Source of the DNA: Norana najaformis
Lineage: Eukaryota; Annelida; Clitellata; Crassiclitellata; Hormogastridae
Reading direction: 5' to 3'
Length of the DNA stretch: 64,000 bases
Assembly (NCBI GenBank): GCA_964023275.1
Contig: OZ029921.1
Coordinates: 4,410,455-4,474,454 of the forward strand
The position numbers and the translations under genes were made by a program. The notes under the pieces were generated by a model. That model was not told the origin of the DNA, did no database searches, and saw nothing but the letters and a program-made list of their open reading frames with translations. Shown piece after piece: positions 35,001 to 41,700 of the stretch (positions are counted from its first letter, which is position 1; the number at the start of each line of letters is the position of its first letter).

Positions 35001-37743
35001 AAAGGGGACCTCTTGCAAGAGCCACCCCTAGACCTATCGTCTGTTATAAACGCATCCGAAAATAGTCGTTGCAAAATGGTTTTTCATTAACTTATTCATT
35101 CACTCAGTTTCAATGCCTTTAAATTTTTACTTGCCACAACAGCAAATTGTTTATTCACGCATTAATTAATATCATTATCAAGTATTTAGAGTGTATATGC
35201 GCTTGTATGTTGCTTAATTGAAGAGTGTATGCCATGCACATATATGTTGTGTAGATAGTGAAATTGTTTATCCGCCTGAGATATATGATAAACCTATTGA
35301 AAATATTAAGAGTATAAGGCTAGGGTTGCCACATAATTTGAGTATATAAACGCTTGTGTGTGCTTAACAGAAGAGTCTATGCCTTACTTTTACATAGTTT
35401 CAAGCGCTTGAATGTCATGTAAATACCGTTGACTTTGAGGGGTTAATTATTTAGCGCATCATCGGGTTATCTATTCAGAAGCGGGACATCAGGCAAGCGC
35501 CACATCTAGATCTACTAGACCTAGATCTAGCGTCTAAAAGTACCAGCGTAGCCGTGCCTAGTTGATTCGGTCAATAAAAACTTGATCAATTGCATCAAAC
35601 AGTTTCTACAGTTCTACACAATAACTGAAGAATAATGGCTGGTTGAACTGCATCCAAAAATAGTCGCTGCAGAATGGTTTTTTATTCACTCAGTCATTTT
35701 TTCAATGTCTTTCCATTTTTACTTGCTTCACAGCTTTTTTATTTTCCATTCTGGGTTAATTCTACTTTCTAAAAGTATTTTCTTGATTCCTTTGAACAGA
35801 TGAGAGAAGATGAACACCATGCAAGAGTCGCAGTAGCTCCTCCTCGCATTGGAATGAGGCCCATGACCCACCAGAAAGACAGCAATAGTAAGTGAACTTG
35901 TAATTTTACAATATTTCCCGTATATAAATGATTATATATGCGCTTGTGCCTAATTGAAGCGTCTAAGGCAAAGGGATGCTATACAAAATTGAGTGTGTAT
36001 AGAGGCCTAGTGTTAATTTCAAGCTTGTGTAAAGGGTATGTGTATTTGTGGAAAAAGAGGTGCTACATAAATTGATTAAACTGTAATCCTAGGGTTAATT
36101 TCAAACTTGTTTATAGGGTAAGTGTATTTCGAGTATATATGCGCTTGTGTGTTTCTGTGTGCTTAGTTGAAGATTCTAAGGCAAAGGAGTGCTATATAAA
36201 ATGAATGTAGTTGGAGTATATATGCGCTTGTGTTTTTGTGTGCTTAACTGAAGCGTATAAAGGCAAAGGGGTGCTATATAAATTGATAGTATATTTGGAC
36301 TTGTATATTTCTGTGTGCTTAGTTGAAGATTCCAAGGCAATGGGGTGCTATATAAATTGATAAGCCTAGTGTTAATTTCAAGCACGTTTAAGTTTGTTAA
36401 AGCTTGTTTATGTGTATTTATAGAGTATGTATGTGCTTGTGTGATTAACTGAAGCATCTAAGTTTGGAATATAGGTGTGCATAATTTAAGTCTAAGGCAA
36501 AGGTGCTATATAAATCGATTAATAGAGGCCTAGTGTTAATTTGAAGCTTTATTAAAGCTTGTTCAAGCTTATTTATGTGCAGTTAGAGTTTATATGCACT
36601 TATGTGTGCTTAATTGAAGCATCTTAGGCAAAGGGGTGCTATATAAACTGAGTGTAGTAGGAGTATATATAGCCTATGCGCTTGTGTTTTTGTGTGCTTA
36701 ACTGAAGCGTATAAAGGCAAAGAGGTGCTATATAAATTGATTATGTATAGAGGCCTAGTGTTAATTTCAAGCCTGTTTGAAGGATGTGTGTAGCTAAAGT
36801 ATATATGCACTTGTATGTTTCTGTGTGCTTAGTTGAAGAGTCTAAGTAAGGCAAAGGGGTGCTATATAAATTGATAAGCCTAGTGTTAATTTCAAGCACG
36901 TTTAAGTATGTATGTGCTTGTGTGATTAACTGAAGCATCTAAGTTTGGAATATAGGTGTGCATAATTTAACTCTAAGGCAAAGGGGTGATTAATAGAGGC
37001 CTATGTGTTAATTTAAAGCTTGATTATAAAGCTTGTTCAAGCTTGTTCACGTGTATTTAGAGTTTATGTGCGCTTATGTGTGCTTAATTGAAGCATCTTA
37101 GGCAAAGGATTGCTATACAAAATGAATGTAGTTGGAGCATATATGCGCTTGTCTTTGTGTGCTTAGTTGAAGAGTCTAATGCAAAGGGGGCTTTATAAAT
37201 TTAAGCTTGTTCATGTGTATTTATATATGTACTTTTGTGTGATTAAGCACGTTTAAAACATCTACGTTTGGAATATAGGTGTGCATAATTTAAGTCTAAG
37301 GCAAAGGGATGATTAACAGAGAGGCTTAGTGTTAAATTCAAAGCTATATGCACTAGTGTGTGCTTAATATTCGCTTTCGCTTGAAGAGTCCATGCTGCAG
37401 GCAGCCCTAGACCTATCTATCGTCTGTAATAAAAGGGGTTTATTTTGACTAATAAGCCGAAAATAGTCATTGCAAAATGGTTTTCAATAATTTATTCATT
37501 CACTCGCTCATTTTCCATGATTGCTTGCTGATCATGTCCCTAAAATTAGTCAGTGCTTAAAATGTACCTACTACATGTTGTTACGTAACTCATACGTTTG
37601 TTGGTGTTCTTCGTTTTTTAGGAAGAGCTGCTGTATTTGACGAAACCGCTGTCATTGGGATTTAAAACACCCTTGAGCCGGACACGAACGAATTTGTCTA
37701 GTTTTGAATATTTCTTCTAATAAATTTCTTCTTTGATGGGTTT
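2260..37743 (+). CDS. LMN: Nuclear lamin gene, 5'-truncated by the window edge (overview of exons 2-12)
   Basis: Lamins are type V intermediate filament proteins that polymerise into the meshwork under the inner nuclear membrane. The exons at 2260-2392, 17350-17499, 18094-18264, 18963-19088, 19997-20217, 21115-21376, 22201-22305, 24660-24779 and 25732-25809 join in frame. They give coiled-coil 1B and 2, the rod-end signature [15 protein letters not shown], a basic NLS (GSRKRRL) and the Ig-like lamin-tail domain. An NLS plus a tail Ig fold argues for a true lamin, not a cytoplasmic filament. As I recall human LMNA, its exons 4, 5, 6 and 9 are 171, 126, 221 and 120 nt, identical to the sizes here. 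Exons 2 plus 3 sum to 94 codons in both. The first exon (head, coil 1A) is not in the window. The C-terminal exons at 35800 and 37622 are less certain. Introns 2 (15 kb), 8 and 10 are swollen by repeats. Confidence 0.95.
3792..3975 (-). mobile_element. ATTACGA-tailed SINE-like repeat, copy 2
   Basis: Begins with GGTAATCGTAATTGTAA (the inverted tail), then CCACCGAAAGCTAAGTCGC and CACTCAGTCAAAACAAAATT. Most of the body is present. Confidence 0.85.
4643..4806. repeat. TGT/TGA trinucleotide microsatellite
   Basis: Mostly (TTG)n with spaced TGA units over 160 bp. It makes spurious poly-Leu and poly-Thr frames. Confidence 0.97.
4895..5085. repeat. TATG-rich microsatellite region
   Basis: Imperfect (TATG)n and (CATG)n, two blocks split by a non-repeated ~50 bp. 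Confidence 0.9.
5766..5813. repeat. TG microsatellite
   Basis: (TG)~24, uninterrupted, in lamin intron 2. Confidence 0.98.
6480..7690 (-). pseudogene. Degenerate LINE reverse transcriptase
   Basis: Read on the minus strand, fragments of a non-LTR reverse transcriptase appear in order. [19 protein letters not shown] is near 7480-7560. [18 protein letters not shown] and [17 protein letters not shown] are near 7200-7350. A FIYLG.TTTTGR / IKRRI segment is near 6990-7080. Several stops and frame changes separate them. The family differs from the L2-like copies; I cannot name it. The + strand ORFs here are shadows. Confidence 0.75.
8678..13404. repeat. 82-bp satellite array, about 57 copies
   Basis: In lamin intron 2. 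Consecutive monomers are mostly 82 bp with few substitutions. Each is made of four related ~20-bp units beginning TGGYATTTYTGAGGYA-like. A variant monomer (GGCATCTTTGAAGTAGAGTG) recurs at about 9194, 10427, 12234 and 13058. A long block starting near 9150 repeats exactly 1233 bp later (15 monomers plus 3 bp), so the array has higher-order structure. Short minus-strand ORFs of ~62 codons recur every 82 bp and are shadows of the monomer. Confidence 0.98.
13984..13996. repeat. Poly-G tract
   Basis: A run of about 13 G, unusual in this AT-rich sequence and prone to length error. Confidence 0.9.
14515..14702. repeat. 26-bp tandem repeat
   Basis: Seven units of CATATTAGGAGTTGAAAGGC plus CAAAAT, with small substitutions, in lamin intron 2. 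Confidence 0.92.
15005..15365. repeat. TGTC/TGTG microsatellite region
   Basis: About 360 bp dominated by TGTCTGTG words. The long Cys/Val/Ser-rich frames over it are artefacts. Confidence 0.95.
16780..17035. repeat. GC-rich dispersed repeat fragment
   Basis: GGTGGGCTCTCGCACACACG is shared, diverged, with 20405-20450 (AGTGGACTCCCACACACACA). It contains inverted GGGCCCA blocks. It may be the left part of the SINE that follows. Confidence 0.4.
17036..17216 (+). mobile_element. tRNA-like SINE with GATTA tail
   Basis: CTTGGTAGAGCGTCG resembles an A box and GGAATTCGACCC a B box, about 45 bp apart. The unit ends in (GATTA)4. Similar GATTA/TAATC tails occur at 21660, 21774 and 24783. Confidence 0.45.
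17350..17499 (+). CDS. LMN: Lamin exon 3 (coil 1B)
   Basis: Acceptor TTCTGACAG precedes 17350 and donor GTGCGG starts at 17500. The exon is 50 codons, phase 0 at both ends. It contains [20 protein letters not shown] and [11 protein letters not shown], which align with human lamin A [20 protein letters not shown] and TMKEELDFQKN. This is the clearest coil 1B match and confirms lamin identity. Confidence 0.95.
17690..18060. repeat. TTACCTTA-type degenerate tandem repeats (lamin intron 3)
   Basis: Units such as CTTAACTTTTACCTTACTTT recur with ~60-70 bp spacing up to 35 bp before exon 4. Similar TTACC words occur at 1130-1205, 1620-1740, 2100-2220 and 25470-25630, all in lamin introns. Confidence 0.8.
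18094..18264 (+). CDS. LMN: Lamin exon 4 (end of coil 1B, start of coil 2)
   Basis: Acceptor ATTGTAG precedes 18094 and donor GTCTCT starts at 18265. The exon is 171 nt, 57 codons, phase 0 at both ends, matching LMNA exon 4 in size. It reads [20 protein letters not shown], then [20 protein letters not shown], close to human SRLADALQELRAQHEDQV. The donor is not followed by a normal intron start: within a few bases the intron becomes a CATC microsatellite. Confidence 0.94.
18268..18500. repeat. CATC microsatellite abutting the exon 4 donor
   Basis: (ATCC)n starts about 6 bp into intron 4. It stays open in the exon frame for about 290 nt, so intron retention would append an Ile/His/Pro/Ser repeat. 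Confidence 0.93.
18660..18880. repeat. TGTC-type microsatellite in lamin intron 4
   Basis: Imperfect TGTCTGTC words between the CATC array and exon 5. Confidence 0.85.
18963..19088 (+). CDS. LMN: Lamin exon 5 (coil 2)
   Basis: Acceptor TGTTTGGCAG precedes 18963 and donor GTAACT starts at 19089. The exon is 126 nt, 42 codons, phase 0, the same size as LMNA exon 5. It reads [20 protein letters not shown] and ends [14 protein letters not shown], matching human ...RIDSLSAQLSQLQKQ in position. Confidence 0.93.
19305..19560. repeat. Inverted repeat, ~105-bp arms
   Basis: The arm 19305-19400 read in reverse complement matches 19455-19560 (CAGGACTTGCCATTTACTTC, then CCAG.TTATG.TGGT). The spacer is about 55 bp. 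Both arms belong to the family found at 31.3, 32.0 and 32.85 kb. Confidence 0.8.
19780..19935. repeat. SINE-like repeat in lamin intron 5
   Basis: CATTTATTACATGCGCAAGG, AATCTGAATCTGAGATGCAA and TGTGCGTGAAGGACTTGCTC recur in diverged form at 16195-16260 and 46745-46840. Confidence 0.5.
19997..20217 (+). CDS. LMN: Lamin exon 6 (coil 2 and rod end)
   Basis: Acceptor GGTTTTACAG precedes 19997 and donor GTCAGT starts at 20218. The exon is 221 nt (73 codons plus 2), the same length and phase as LMNA exon 6. It carries [19 protein letters not shown], then [20 protein letters not shown] and KLLELEENR. The last two are the universal intermediate-filament rod-termination motif, needed for filament assembly in this family. 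Confidence 0.97.
20310..20760. repeat. Dispersed SINE-like repeat in lamin intron 6
   Basis: Starts with the TTAGCGCCTTTTAAGTACC motif common to SINE 3' ends here. It continues through a block similar to 16740-16850 and ends near a segment similar to 27100-27180. No coding signal was seen. Confidence 0.45.
20851..20990 (-). mobile_element. ATTACGA-tailed SINE-like repeat, copy 3 (lamin intron 6)
   Basis: Inverted tail TGATTGTAATCATAAACTCG, then CGAAAGCTAAGTCGCGGGAA and AGTCAAAACAAAATCGATAG. Confidence 0.85.
21115..21376 (+). CDS. LMN: Lamin exon 7 (tail linker, NLS, start of lamin-tail domain)
   Basis: Acceptor TGCTTCCAG precedes 21115 and donor GTACTT starts at 21377. The first G completes the Arg codon left by exon 6, giving [16 protein letters not shown]. 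The Ser-Pro just after the rod sits where lamins carry the mitotic CDK site. [12 protein letters not shown] is the nuclear localisation signal. A Ser/Thr-rich linker follows, then the Ig-fold start [17 protein letters not shown], close to human RVAVEEVDEEGKFVRL. Length is 262 nt. Confidence 0.96.
22201..22305 (+). CDS. LMN: Lamin exon 8 (lamin-tail Ig fold)
   Basis: Acceptor TTGGGTAG precedes 22201 and donor GTACAG starts at 22306. Thirty-five codons, phase 0: [20 protein letters not shown], then [15 protein letters not shown]. This aligns with human SMGNWQIKRQNG...YRFPPKFTLKAGQ. About 120 bp downstream the intron enters an L2/CR1-like LINE. Confidence 0.95.
22400..24230 (+). mobile_element. 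L2/CR1-like LINE, 5'-truncated, one frameshift, in lamin intron 8
   Basis: The element enters in frame at ~22427 ([16 protein letters not shown]). The frame changes near 22675, then runs open to 24162. The long part is a non-LTR reverse transcriptase: [71 protein letters not shown] and the catalytic [11 protein letters not shown]1/L2-type C-terminal region follows ([31 protein letters not shown]). No endonuclease domain is present, so the copy is 5'-truncated. The 3' end is CGCTTTATAAATG plus an ATTACA-type tail. The intact 493-codon stretch suggests recent insertion. Confidence 0.92.
24660..24779 (+). CDS. LMN: Lamin exon 9 (lamin-tail Ig fold), apparent GC splice donor
   Basis: Acceptor TTGGCGTAG precedes 24660. 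The exon has no ATG-started ORF of its own; I found it by looking for the missing tail segment. Forty codons read [20 protein letters not shown] and [20 protein letters not shown]. They align with human IWAAGAGATHSPPTDLVWK and ...LRTALINSTGE, and the size (120 nt) equals LMNA exon 9. The only donor that keeps the frame into EVACREM is GAG|GCTAGT, a GC-AG intron. The GT four bases further on breaks the frame. Confidence 0.9.
24838..25348. repeat. 57-bp tandem repeat in lamin intron 9
   Basis: About nine units, each with CCTGCCAATTTATTTGCTTA and GTTAATCTAATCCAATCTAA. CCTGCC recurs at 24912, 24969 and 25026, giving the 57-bp period. One unit is truncated near 25141. Confidence 0.92.
25732..25809 (+). 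CDS. LMN: Lamin exon 10 (end of lamin-tail domain)
   Basis: Acceptor TTGCTGTAG precedes 25732 and donor GTACGT starts at 25810. Twenty-six codons, phase 0: [37 protein letters not shown] matches human EVAMRKLVRSV. It ends the Ig fold and enters an acidic/Ser-rich tail. A GA-dinucleotide microsatellite starts about 20 bp past the donor. Confidence 0.93.
25828..25926. repeat. GA microsatellite next to the exon 10 donor
   Basis: (GA)n with GACA interruptions starting about 20 bp into intron 10. Confidence 0.96.
26959..27185 (+). mobile_element. tRNA-like SINE, tRNA-Asp-like head
   Basis: The head has CTCTAGTGGTTAGCATGC (A box), an anticodon arm CTGGACTGTCAACCCAG that would place GTC in the loop, and a decayed B box (GGGGTTAAATTTC). 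The body ends with GCATGGGAAAGGACTGACC-type sequence also seen, diverged, near 20690. Confidence 0.6.
27733..28334. mobile_element. hAT-like MITE carrying an internal 108-bp tandem array
   Basis: Ends are CAGTGGCAAAGCA and TTTGCTACGCCACTG, inverted relative to each other. The flanks are GTTGTTTT and TTTATTTT (6 of 8 match), as expected of a hAT 8-bp target duplication. Inside, about five copies of a ~108-bp unit (GGGCCCCAGTTGGGAACAG) start near 27770, 27878, 27986 and 28094. No transposase ORF. Confidence 0.75.
29309..29512 (+). mobile_element. tRNA-derived SINE, second copy
   Basis: Nearly the same sequence as 305-510: A box GGTGTAGTGGTATGG, a fold-like CCTCGTAACCGGAGG anticodon arm, B box GGGTTCGAATC, body and a CATCATCA tail. 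It is too diverged outside the head to be a functional tRNA gene. Confidence 0.87.
30788..30898 (+). repeat. Dispersed repeat (GGGGACCTTAAAT family), copy 1
   Basis: GCTAGCACGGTCC, GGGGACCTTAAATAGTG and ATGAAGGATCTCACCCGATG, shared with 48350-48510 and, inverted, 62640-62815. Confidence 0.8.
30956..31096 (+). mobile_element. hAT-like MITE with 8-bp target duplication
   Basis: 141 bp with CAGTGGCGG at one end and CCGCCCACTG at the other. GGATATAT flanks both sides exactly (30948-30955 and 31097-31104), which is the 8-bp signature of hAT elements. Non-coding. Confidence 0.88.
31097..33130. repeat. Three diverged copies of a 0.7-0.8 kb segmental duplication
   Basis: Blocks CCGAAATTTCTCAGCGCC, AAGACCCATCGGGAGAAGCG, CACAAGTGAGATGTAAGGGA and GGTGCGAATAGACTTGTTGG recur in order. 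Units begin near 31116, 31831 and 32642. Copies one and three are preceded by the MITE; the middle one is not. Short ORFs here are not conserved between copies, so this is not coding. Fragments also occur at 19190-19560. Confidence 0.85.
32475..32617 (+). mobile_element. hAT-like MITE, duplicated copy
   Basis: Same element as 30956-31096 with the same GGATATAT on both sides (32467-32474 and 32618-32625). Identical target sites show it was copied with its flanks, not inserted twice. Confidence 0.88.
33420..33612. repeat. ATT/ACT trinucleotide-rich microsatellite
   Basis: ACTACT, then TATTATTA with AGGCCTA interruptions. No gene. Confidence 0.85.
34330..34440 (+). repeat. Octamer-containing dispersed repeat, single unit
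   Basis: GTGGTCAGTGAACCGTGACC, then TTTTCAGGCGATTTGCATAC and GGTCTTGAACTTGATG. The same unit is tandemly repeated at 47085-47512. ATTTGCAT at 34396-34403 is a POU-factor octamer sequence; functional meaning is unknown. Confidence 0.7.
34690..37420. repeat. Irregular ~130-bp repeat cluster around the lamin 3' exons
   Basis: Blocks GGGGTGCTATATAAATTGAT, CCTAGTGTTAATTTCAAGC, TATATGCGCTTGTGTGTGCT and TAATTGAAGCGTCTAAGGCA alternate at least ten times with indels. The exon at 35800-35891 lies inside the cluster. A similar sequence family, GCGCTATATAAATG, ends several SINEs in this window. Confidence 0.8.
35800..35891 (+). CDS. LMN: Probable lamin exon 11 (C-terminal tail), tandem donor
   Basis: Acceptor TTTGAACAG precedes 35800. 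Only one frame is open from that base, phase 0, as exon 10 requires. It reads [20 protein letters not shown], then PMTHQKDSN. Two overlapping donors are present: GTAAGT at 35888 (strong, phase 1) and GTGAAC at 35892 (weak, phase 2). The intron in front is 10 kb. There is no residue-level homology I can rely on. Support comes from the clean splice signals, the frame and the following terminal-type exon. It could instead be the first coding exon of another small transcript, since it starts with ATG. Confidence 0.45.
37622..37665 (+). CDS. LMN: Probable lamin terminal exon, two possible C-termini
   Basis: Acceptor TTCGTTTTTTAG precedes 37622. With the strong upstream donor (35888) the frame reads [14 protein letters not shown] and stops at 37663-37665. 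With the +4 donor (35892) it reads KKSCCI and stops at 37638-37640. Most lamins end in a farnesylated CaaX box such as SCAIM. KSCCI-stop resembles one but is a residue short. An AATAAA lies at 37719-37724, where a terminal exon should have it. The protein end is therefore unresolved. Confidence 0.4.
37719..37724 (+). terminator. Candidate poly(A) signal for the lamin gene
   Basis: AATAAA lies 54-80 bp past the candidate lamin stop codons, with a T/G-rich stretch (37735-37755) just downstream. It is the best evidence that 37622 begins a terminal exon. A large palindrome starts about 125 bp further on. Confidence 0.5.
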
Positions 37744-37849
37744 CTGGTTCGGGAGTGCTGACTGCGTGTAACGACCCTGCCAAGCAGCAGAATTTGGTAT
37801 CGGGCAAGTCCGGCAATGGCTGGCCATTCTCAACTGAACGGATCAAGGG

Positions 37850-38339
37850 CCTAACAGGATAAAGCAGCATAAACTGAGTAAGTTCCAAGGCCGGAGAGGC
37901 TCTCTCTCTCTCTCTCTCTCTGTCTAAGTCTTGAAAGCCATCGACTGCGACGCAGTCGATGACCTTGAAAGACTTAGTTTATTTTGGCTCGGCTCTCTCT
38001 CTCTCTCTCTCTCTTTCTCCTCCTCTTCCTCCCTCTCTCCTCCTCTTCCTCCCTCTCTCCTTGGCACTTTGCCAAGTCTCTCTCTCTCCCTCTTCCAAGA
38101 GAGAGGGAGAGAGACTTGGCAAAGTGCCAAGGAGAGAGGGAGGGAGAGAGGGAGGAAGAGGAGGAGAAAGAGAGAGAGAGAGCCGAGCCAAAATAAACTA
38201 AGTCTTTCAAGGTCATCGACTGCGTCGCAGTCGATAGCTTTGAAGACTTAGACAGAGAGAGAGAGATGAAGACTTAGACAGAGAGAGAGCCTCTCCGGCC
38301 TTGGAACTTACTTAGTTTATGCTGCTTTATCCTGTTAGG
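37850..38339. repeat. Long near-perfect palindrome (foldback)
   Basis: Arms of about 245 bp meet at 38095/38096. The outer ends are CCTAACAGGATAAAGCAGCA and its complement at 38320-38339. Inside are smaller palindromes (CGACTGCGACGCAGTCG, CTTGGCAAAGTGCCAAG) and long CT/GA tracts. The arms are nearly identical with about 2 bp of indel. Transcription would give a very stable hairpin. It lies ~125 bp past the putative lamin poly(A) signal. No TIR/TSD pair is recognisable at its ends. Confidence 0.95.
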
Positions 38340-38755
38340 TCCTGGACACGGACGGGTCTCTCTCACTCCAGCTGAAGATCGTCCATATCCAAACCAATCT
38401 AGGTAGACATCAACATAACGCAAACGATTACACATATAACAAACAGCTCAGCTCTTAAAGGGAAAAAAGAAAGGAAGAAAGAGAGAGACAGAGAGAGAAA
38501 GCACACAGGCTAGCAAATAAATCAGTAGCAATGCAAGCAAGCACGCTTGTTATATATCTCACATATGTGAAAACAGCACACAGCATACATACGCAAGAAA
38601 AAGAAAGAGAGACAGAGATATAGACACGAGCAAGCACTTAGGCACAGGCAATAACACGCTGAATTTCTAAAAAAATCTACTCTGACATTAAGCGAATACA
38701 ATTCAACATGCGTAAAAGGATCCACTGAATTAGATATGTGACAGGGGCCAGAATG
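38340..38755. repeat. Left flank of the 42-bp array, duplicated at 43.07-43.44 kb
   Basis: CTCCAGCTGAAGATC, TAGACATCAACATAA and GCGAATACAATTCAACATG occur in the same order at 43078-43440, and partly at 45640-45690. The satellite is therefore part of a larger duplicated segment. Confidence 0.8.
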
Positions 38756-41700
38756 AAATCGGTAGCAATGCAAGCAAGCACACACAGGCTAGCAATGAAA
38801 TCGGTAGCAATGCAAGTAACATGCAGGCTAGCAATGAAATCAGTAGCATTGCAAGTAACATGAAGGCTAGCAATTAAATCAGTAGCAATGCAAGCAAGCA
38901 AGCACGCACAAGCTAGCAATGAAATCAGTAGCGTAGCAAGTAACATGAAGGCTAGCAATTAAATCAGATAGCAATGCAAGCAAGCAAGCACGCACAAGCT
39001 AGCAATGAAATCAGTAGCGTAGCAAGTAACATGAAGGCTAGCAATTAAATAGGTAGCAATGCAAGTAACATGAAGGCTAGCAATTAAATCAGTAGCAATG
39101 CAAGCAAGCAAGCACGCACAAGCTAGCAATGAAATCAGTAGCGTAGCAAGTAACATGAAGGCTAGCAATTAAATCAGTAGCACTGCAAGCAAGCACACAC
39201 AGGCTAGCAATGAAATAAGTAGCGTTGCAAGTAACATGAAGGCTAGCAATGAAATCAGTAGCAATGCAAGCAGCATGGAGGCTAGCAAAGAAATCGGTAG
39301 CAATGCAAGTAACATGCAGGCTAGCAATGAAATCGGTAGCAGTGCAAGCAAGCACAGGCTAGCAATGAAATCAGTAGCGTGGCAAGTAACATGAAGGCTA
39401 GCAATGACATCAGTAGCAATGCAAGCAAGCACGCACAGGCTAGCAATGAAATCGGTAGCGTTGCAAGTAACATGAAGGCTAGCAATGAAATCGGTAGCAG
39501 TGCAAGCAAGCACAGGGTAGCAATGAAATCAGTAGCATGGCAAGTAACATGAAGGCTAGCAATTAAATCAGTAGCAATGCAAGCACGCACAAGCTAGCAA
39601 TGAAATCAGTAGCATTGCAAGTAACATGAAGGCTAGCAATTAAATCAGTAGCACTGCAAGCAAGCATGCACAGGCTAGCAATGAAATCAGTAGCATTGCA
39701 AGTAACATGAAGGCTAGCAATTAAATCAGTAGCAATGCAATCAAGCATGCAGGCTAGCAATGAAATCGGTAGCTATGCAAGCAAGCACAGACAGGCTAGC
39801 AATGAAATCAGTAGCAATGCAAGCAGCATGCAGGCTAGCAAAGAAATCGGTAGCAATGCAAGTAACATGCAGGCTAGCAATGAAATCAGTAGCAATGGAA
39901 GCAAACACGCACAGGCTAGCAATGAAATCAGTAGCGTTGTAAGTAACATGAAGGCTAGCAATGAAATCGGTAGCAGTGCAAGCAAGCACAGGCTAGCAAT
40001 GAAATCAGTAGCGTGGCAAGTAACATGAAGGCTAGCAATGAAATCAGTAGCAATGCAAGCAGCATGGAGGCTAGCAAAGAAATCGGTAGCAATGCAAGTA
40101 ACATGCAGGCTAGGAATGGAAGCAAACACGCACAGGCTAGCAATGAAATCAGTAGCGTTGCAAGTAACATGAAGGCTAGCAATGAAATCGGTAGCAGTGC
40201 AAGCAAGCACAGGCTTGCAATGAAATCAGTAGCGTGGCAAGTAACATGAAGGCTAGCAATGACATCAGTAGCAATGCAAGCAAGCACGCACAGGCTAGCA
40301 ATGAAATCAGTAGCAATGCAAGCAAGCACGCACAGGCTAGCAATGAAATCAGTAGCATTGCAAGTAACATGCAGGCTAGCAATGAAATCAGTAGCAATGC
40401 AAGCAAGCACGCAAAGGCTAGCAATGAAATCAGTAGCAATGCAAGCAAGCACGCAAAGGCTAGCAATGAAATCAGTAGCAATGCAAGCAAGCACGCACAG
40501 GCTAGCAATGAAATCAGTAGCAATGCAAGCAAGCACAGACAGTCTAGCAATGAACTCAGTAGCATTGCAAGTAACATGAAGGCTAGCAATGAAATCAGGA
40601 GCAATGCAAGCAGCATGGAGGCTAGCAAAGAAATCGGTAGCAATGCAAGTAACATGCAGGCTAGCAATGAAATCAGTAGCAATGGAAGCAAACACGCACA
40701 GGCTAGCAATGAAATCAGTAGCGTTGCAAGTAACATGAAGGCTAGCAATGAAATCGGTAGCAGTGCAAGCAAGCACAGGCTAGCAATGAAATCAGTAGCG
40801 TGGCAAGTAACATGAAGGCTAGCAATGAAATCAGTAGCAATGCAAGCAGCATGGAGGCTAGCAAAGAAATCGGTAGCAATGCAAGTAACATGCAGGCTAG
40901 CAATGAAATCAGTAGGAATGGAAGCAAACACGCACAGGCTAGCAATGAAATCAGTAGCGTTGCAAGTAACATGAAGGCTAGCAATGAAATCGGTAGCAGT
41001 GCAGGCAAGCACAGGCTAGCAATGAAATCAGTAGCGTGGCAAGTAACATGAAGGCTAGCAATGACATCAGTAGCAATGCAAGCAAGCACGCACAGGCTAG
41101 CAATGAAATCAGTAGGAATGGAAGCAAGCACGCACAGGCTAGCAATGAAATCAGTAGCGTTGCAAGTAACATGAAGGCTAGCAATGAAATCGGTAGCAGT
41201 GCAGGCAAGCACAGGCTAGCAATGAAATCAGTAGCGTGGCAAGTAACATGAAGGCTAGCAATGACATCAGTAGCAATGCAAGCAAGCACGCACAGGCTAG
41301 CAATGAAATCAGTAGCAATGCAAGCAAGCACGCACAGGCTAGCAATGAAATCAGTAGCAATGCAAGCAAGCACGCACAGGCTAGCAATGAAATCAGTAGC
41401 AATGCAAGCAAGCACAGACAGGCTAGCAATGAACTCAGTAGCATTGCAAGTAACATGAAGGCTAGCAATGAAATCAGTAGCAATGCAAGCAGCATGGAGG
41501 CTAGCAAAGAAATCGGTAGCAATGCAAGTAACATGCAGGCTAGCAATGAAATCAGTAGCAATGGAAGCAAACACGCACAGGCTAGCAATGAAATCAGTAG
41601 CGTTGCAAGTAACATGAAGGCTAGCAATGAAATCGGTAGCAGTGCAAGCAAGCACAGGCTAGCAATGAAATCAGTAGCATGGCAAGTAACATGAAGGCTA

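Noticed and set aside
37931..38251. ORFs of 70-106 codons inside the palindrome
   Set aside because: CT/GA tracts open on both strands and mirrored by the inverted arms.
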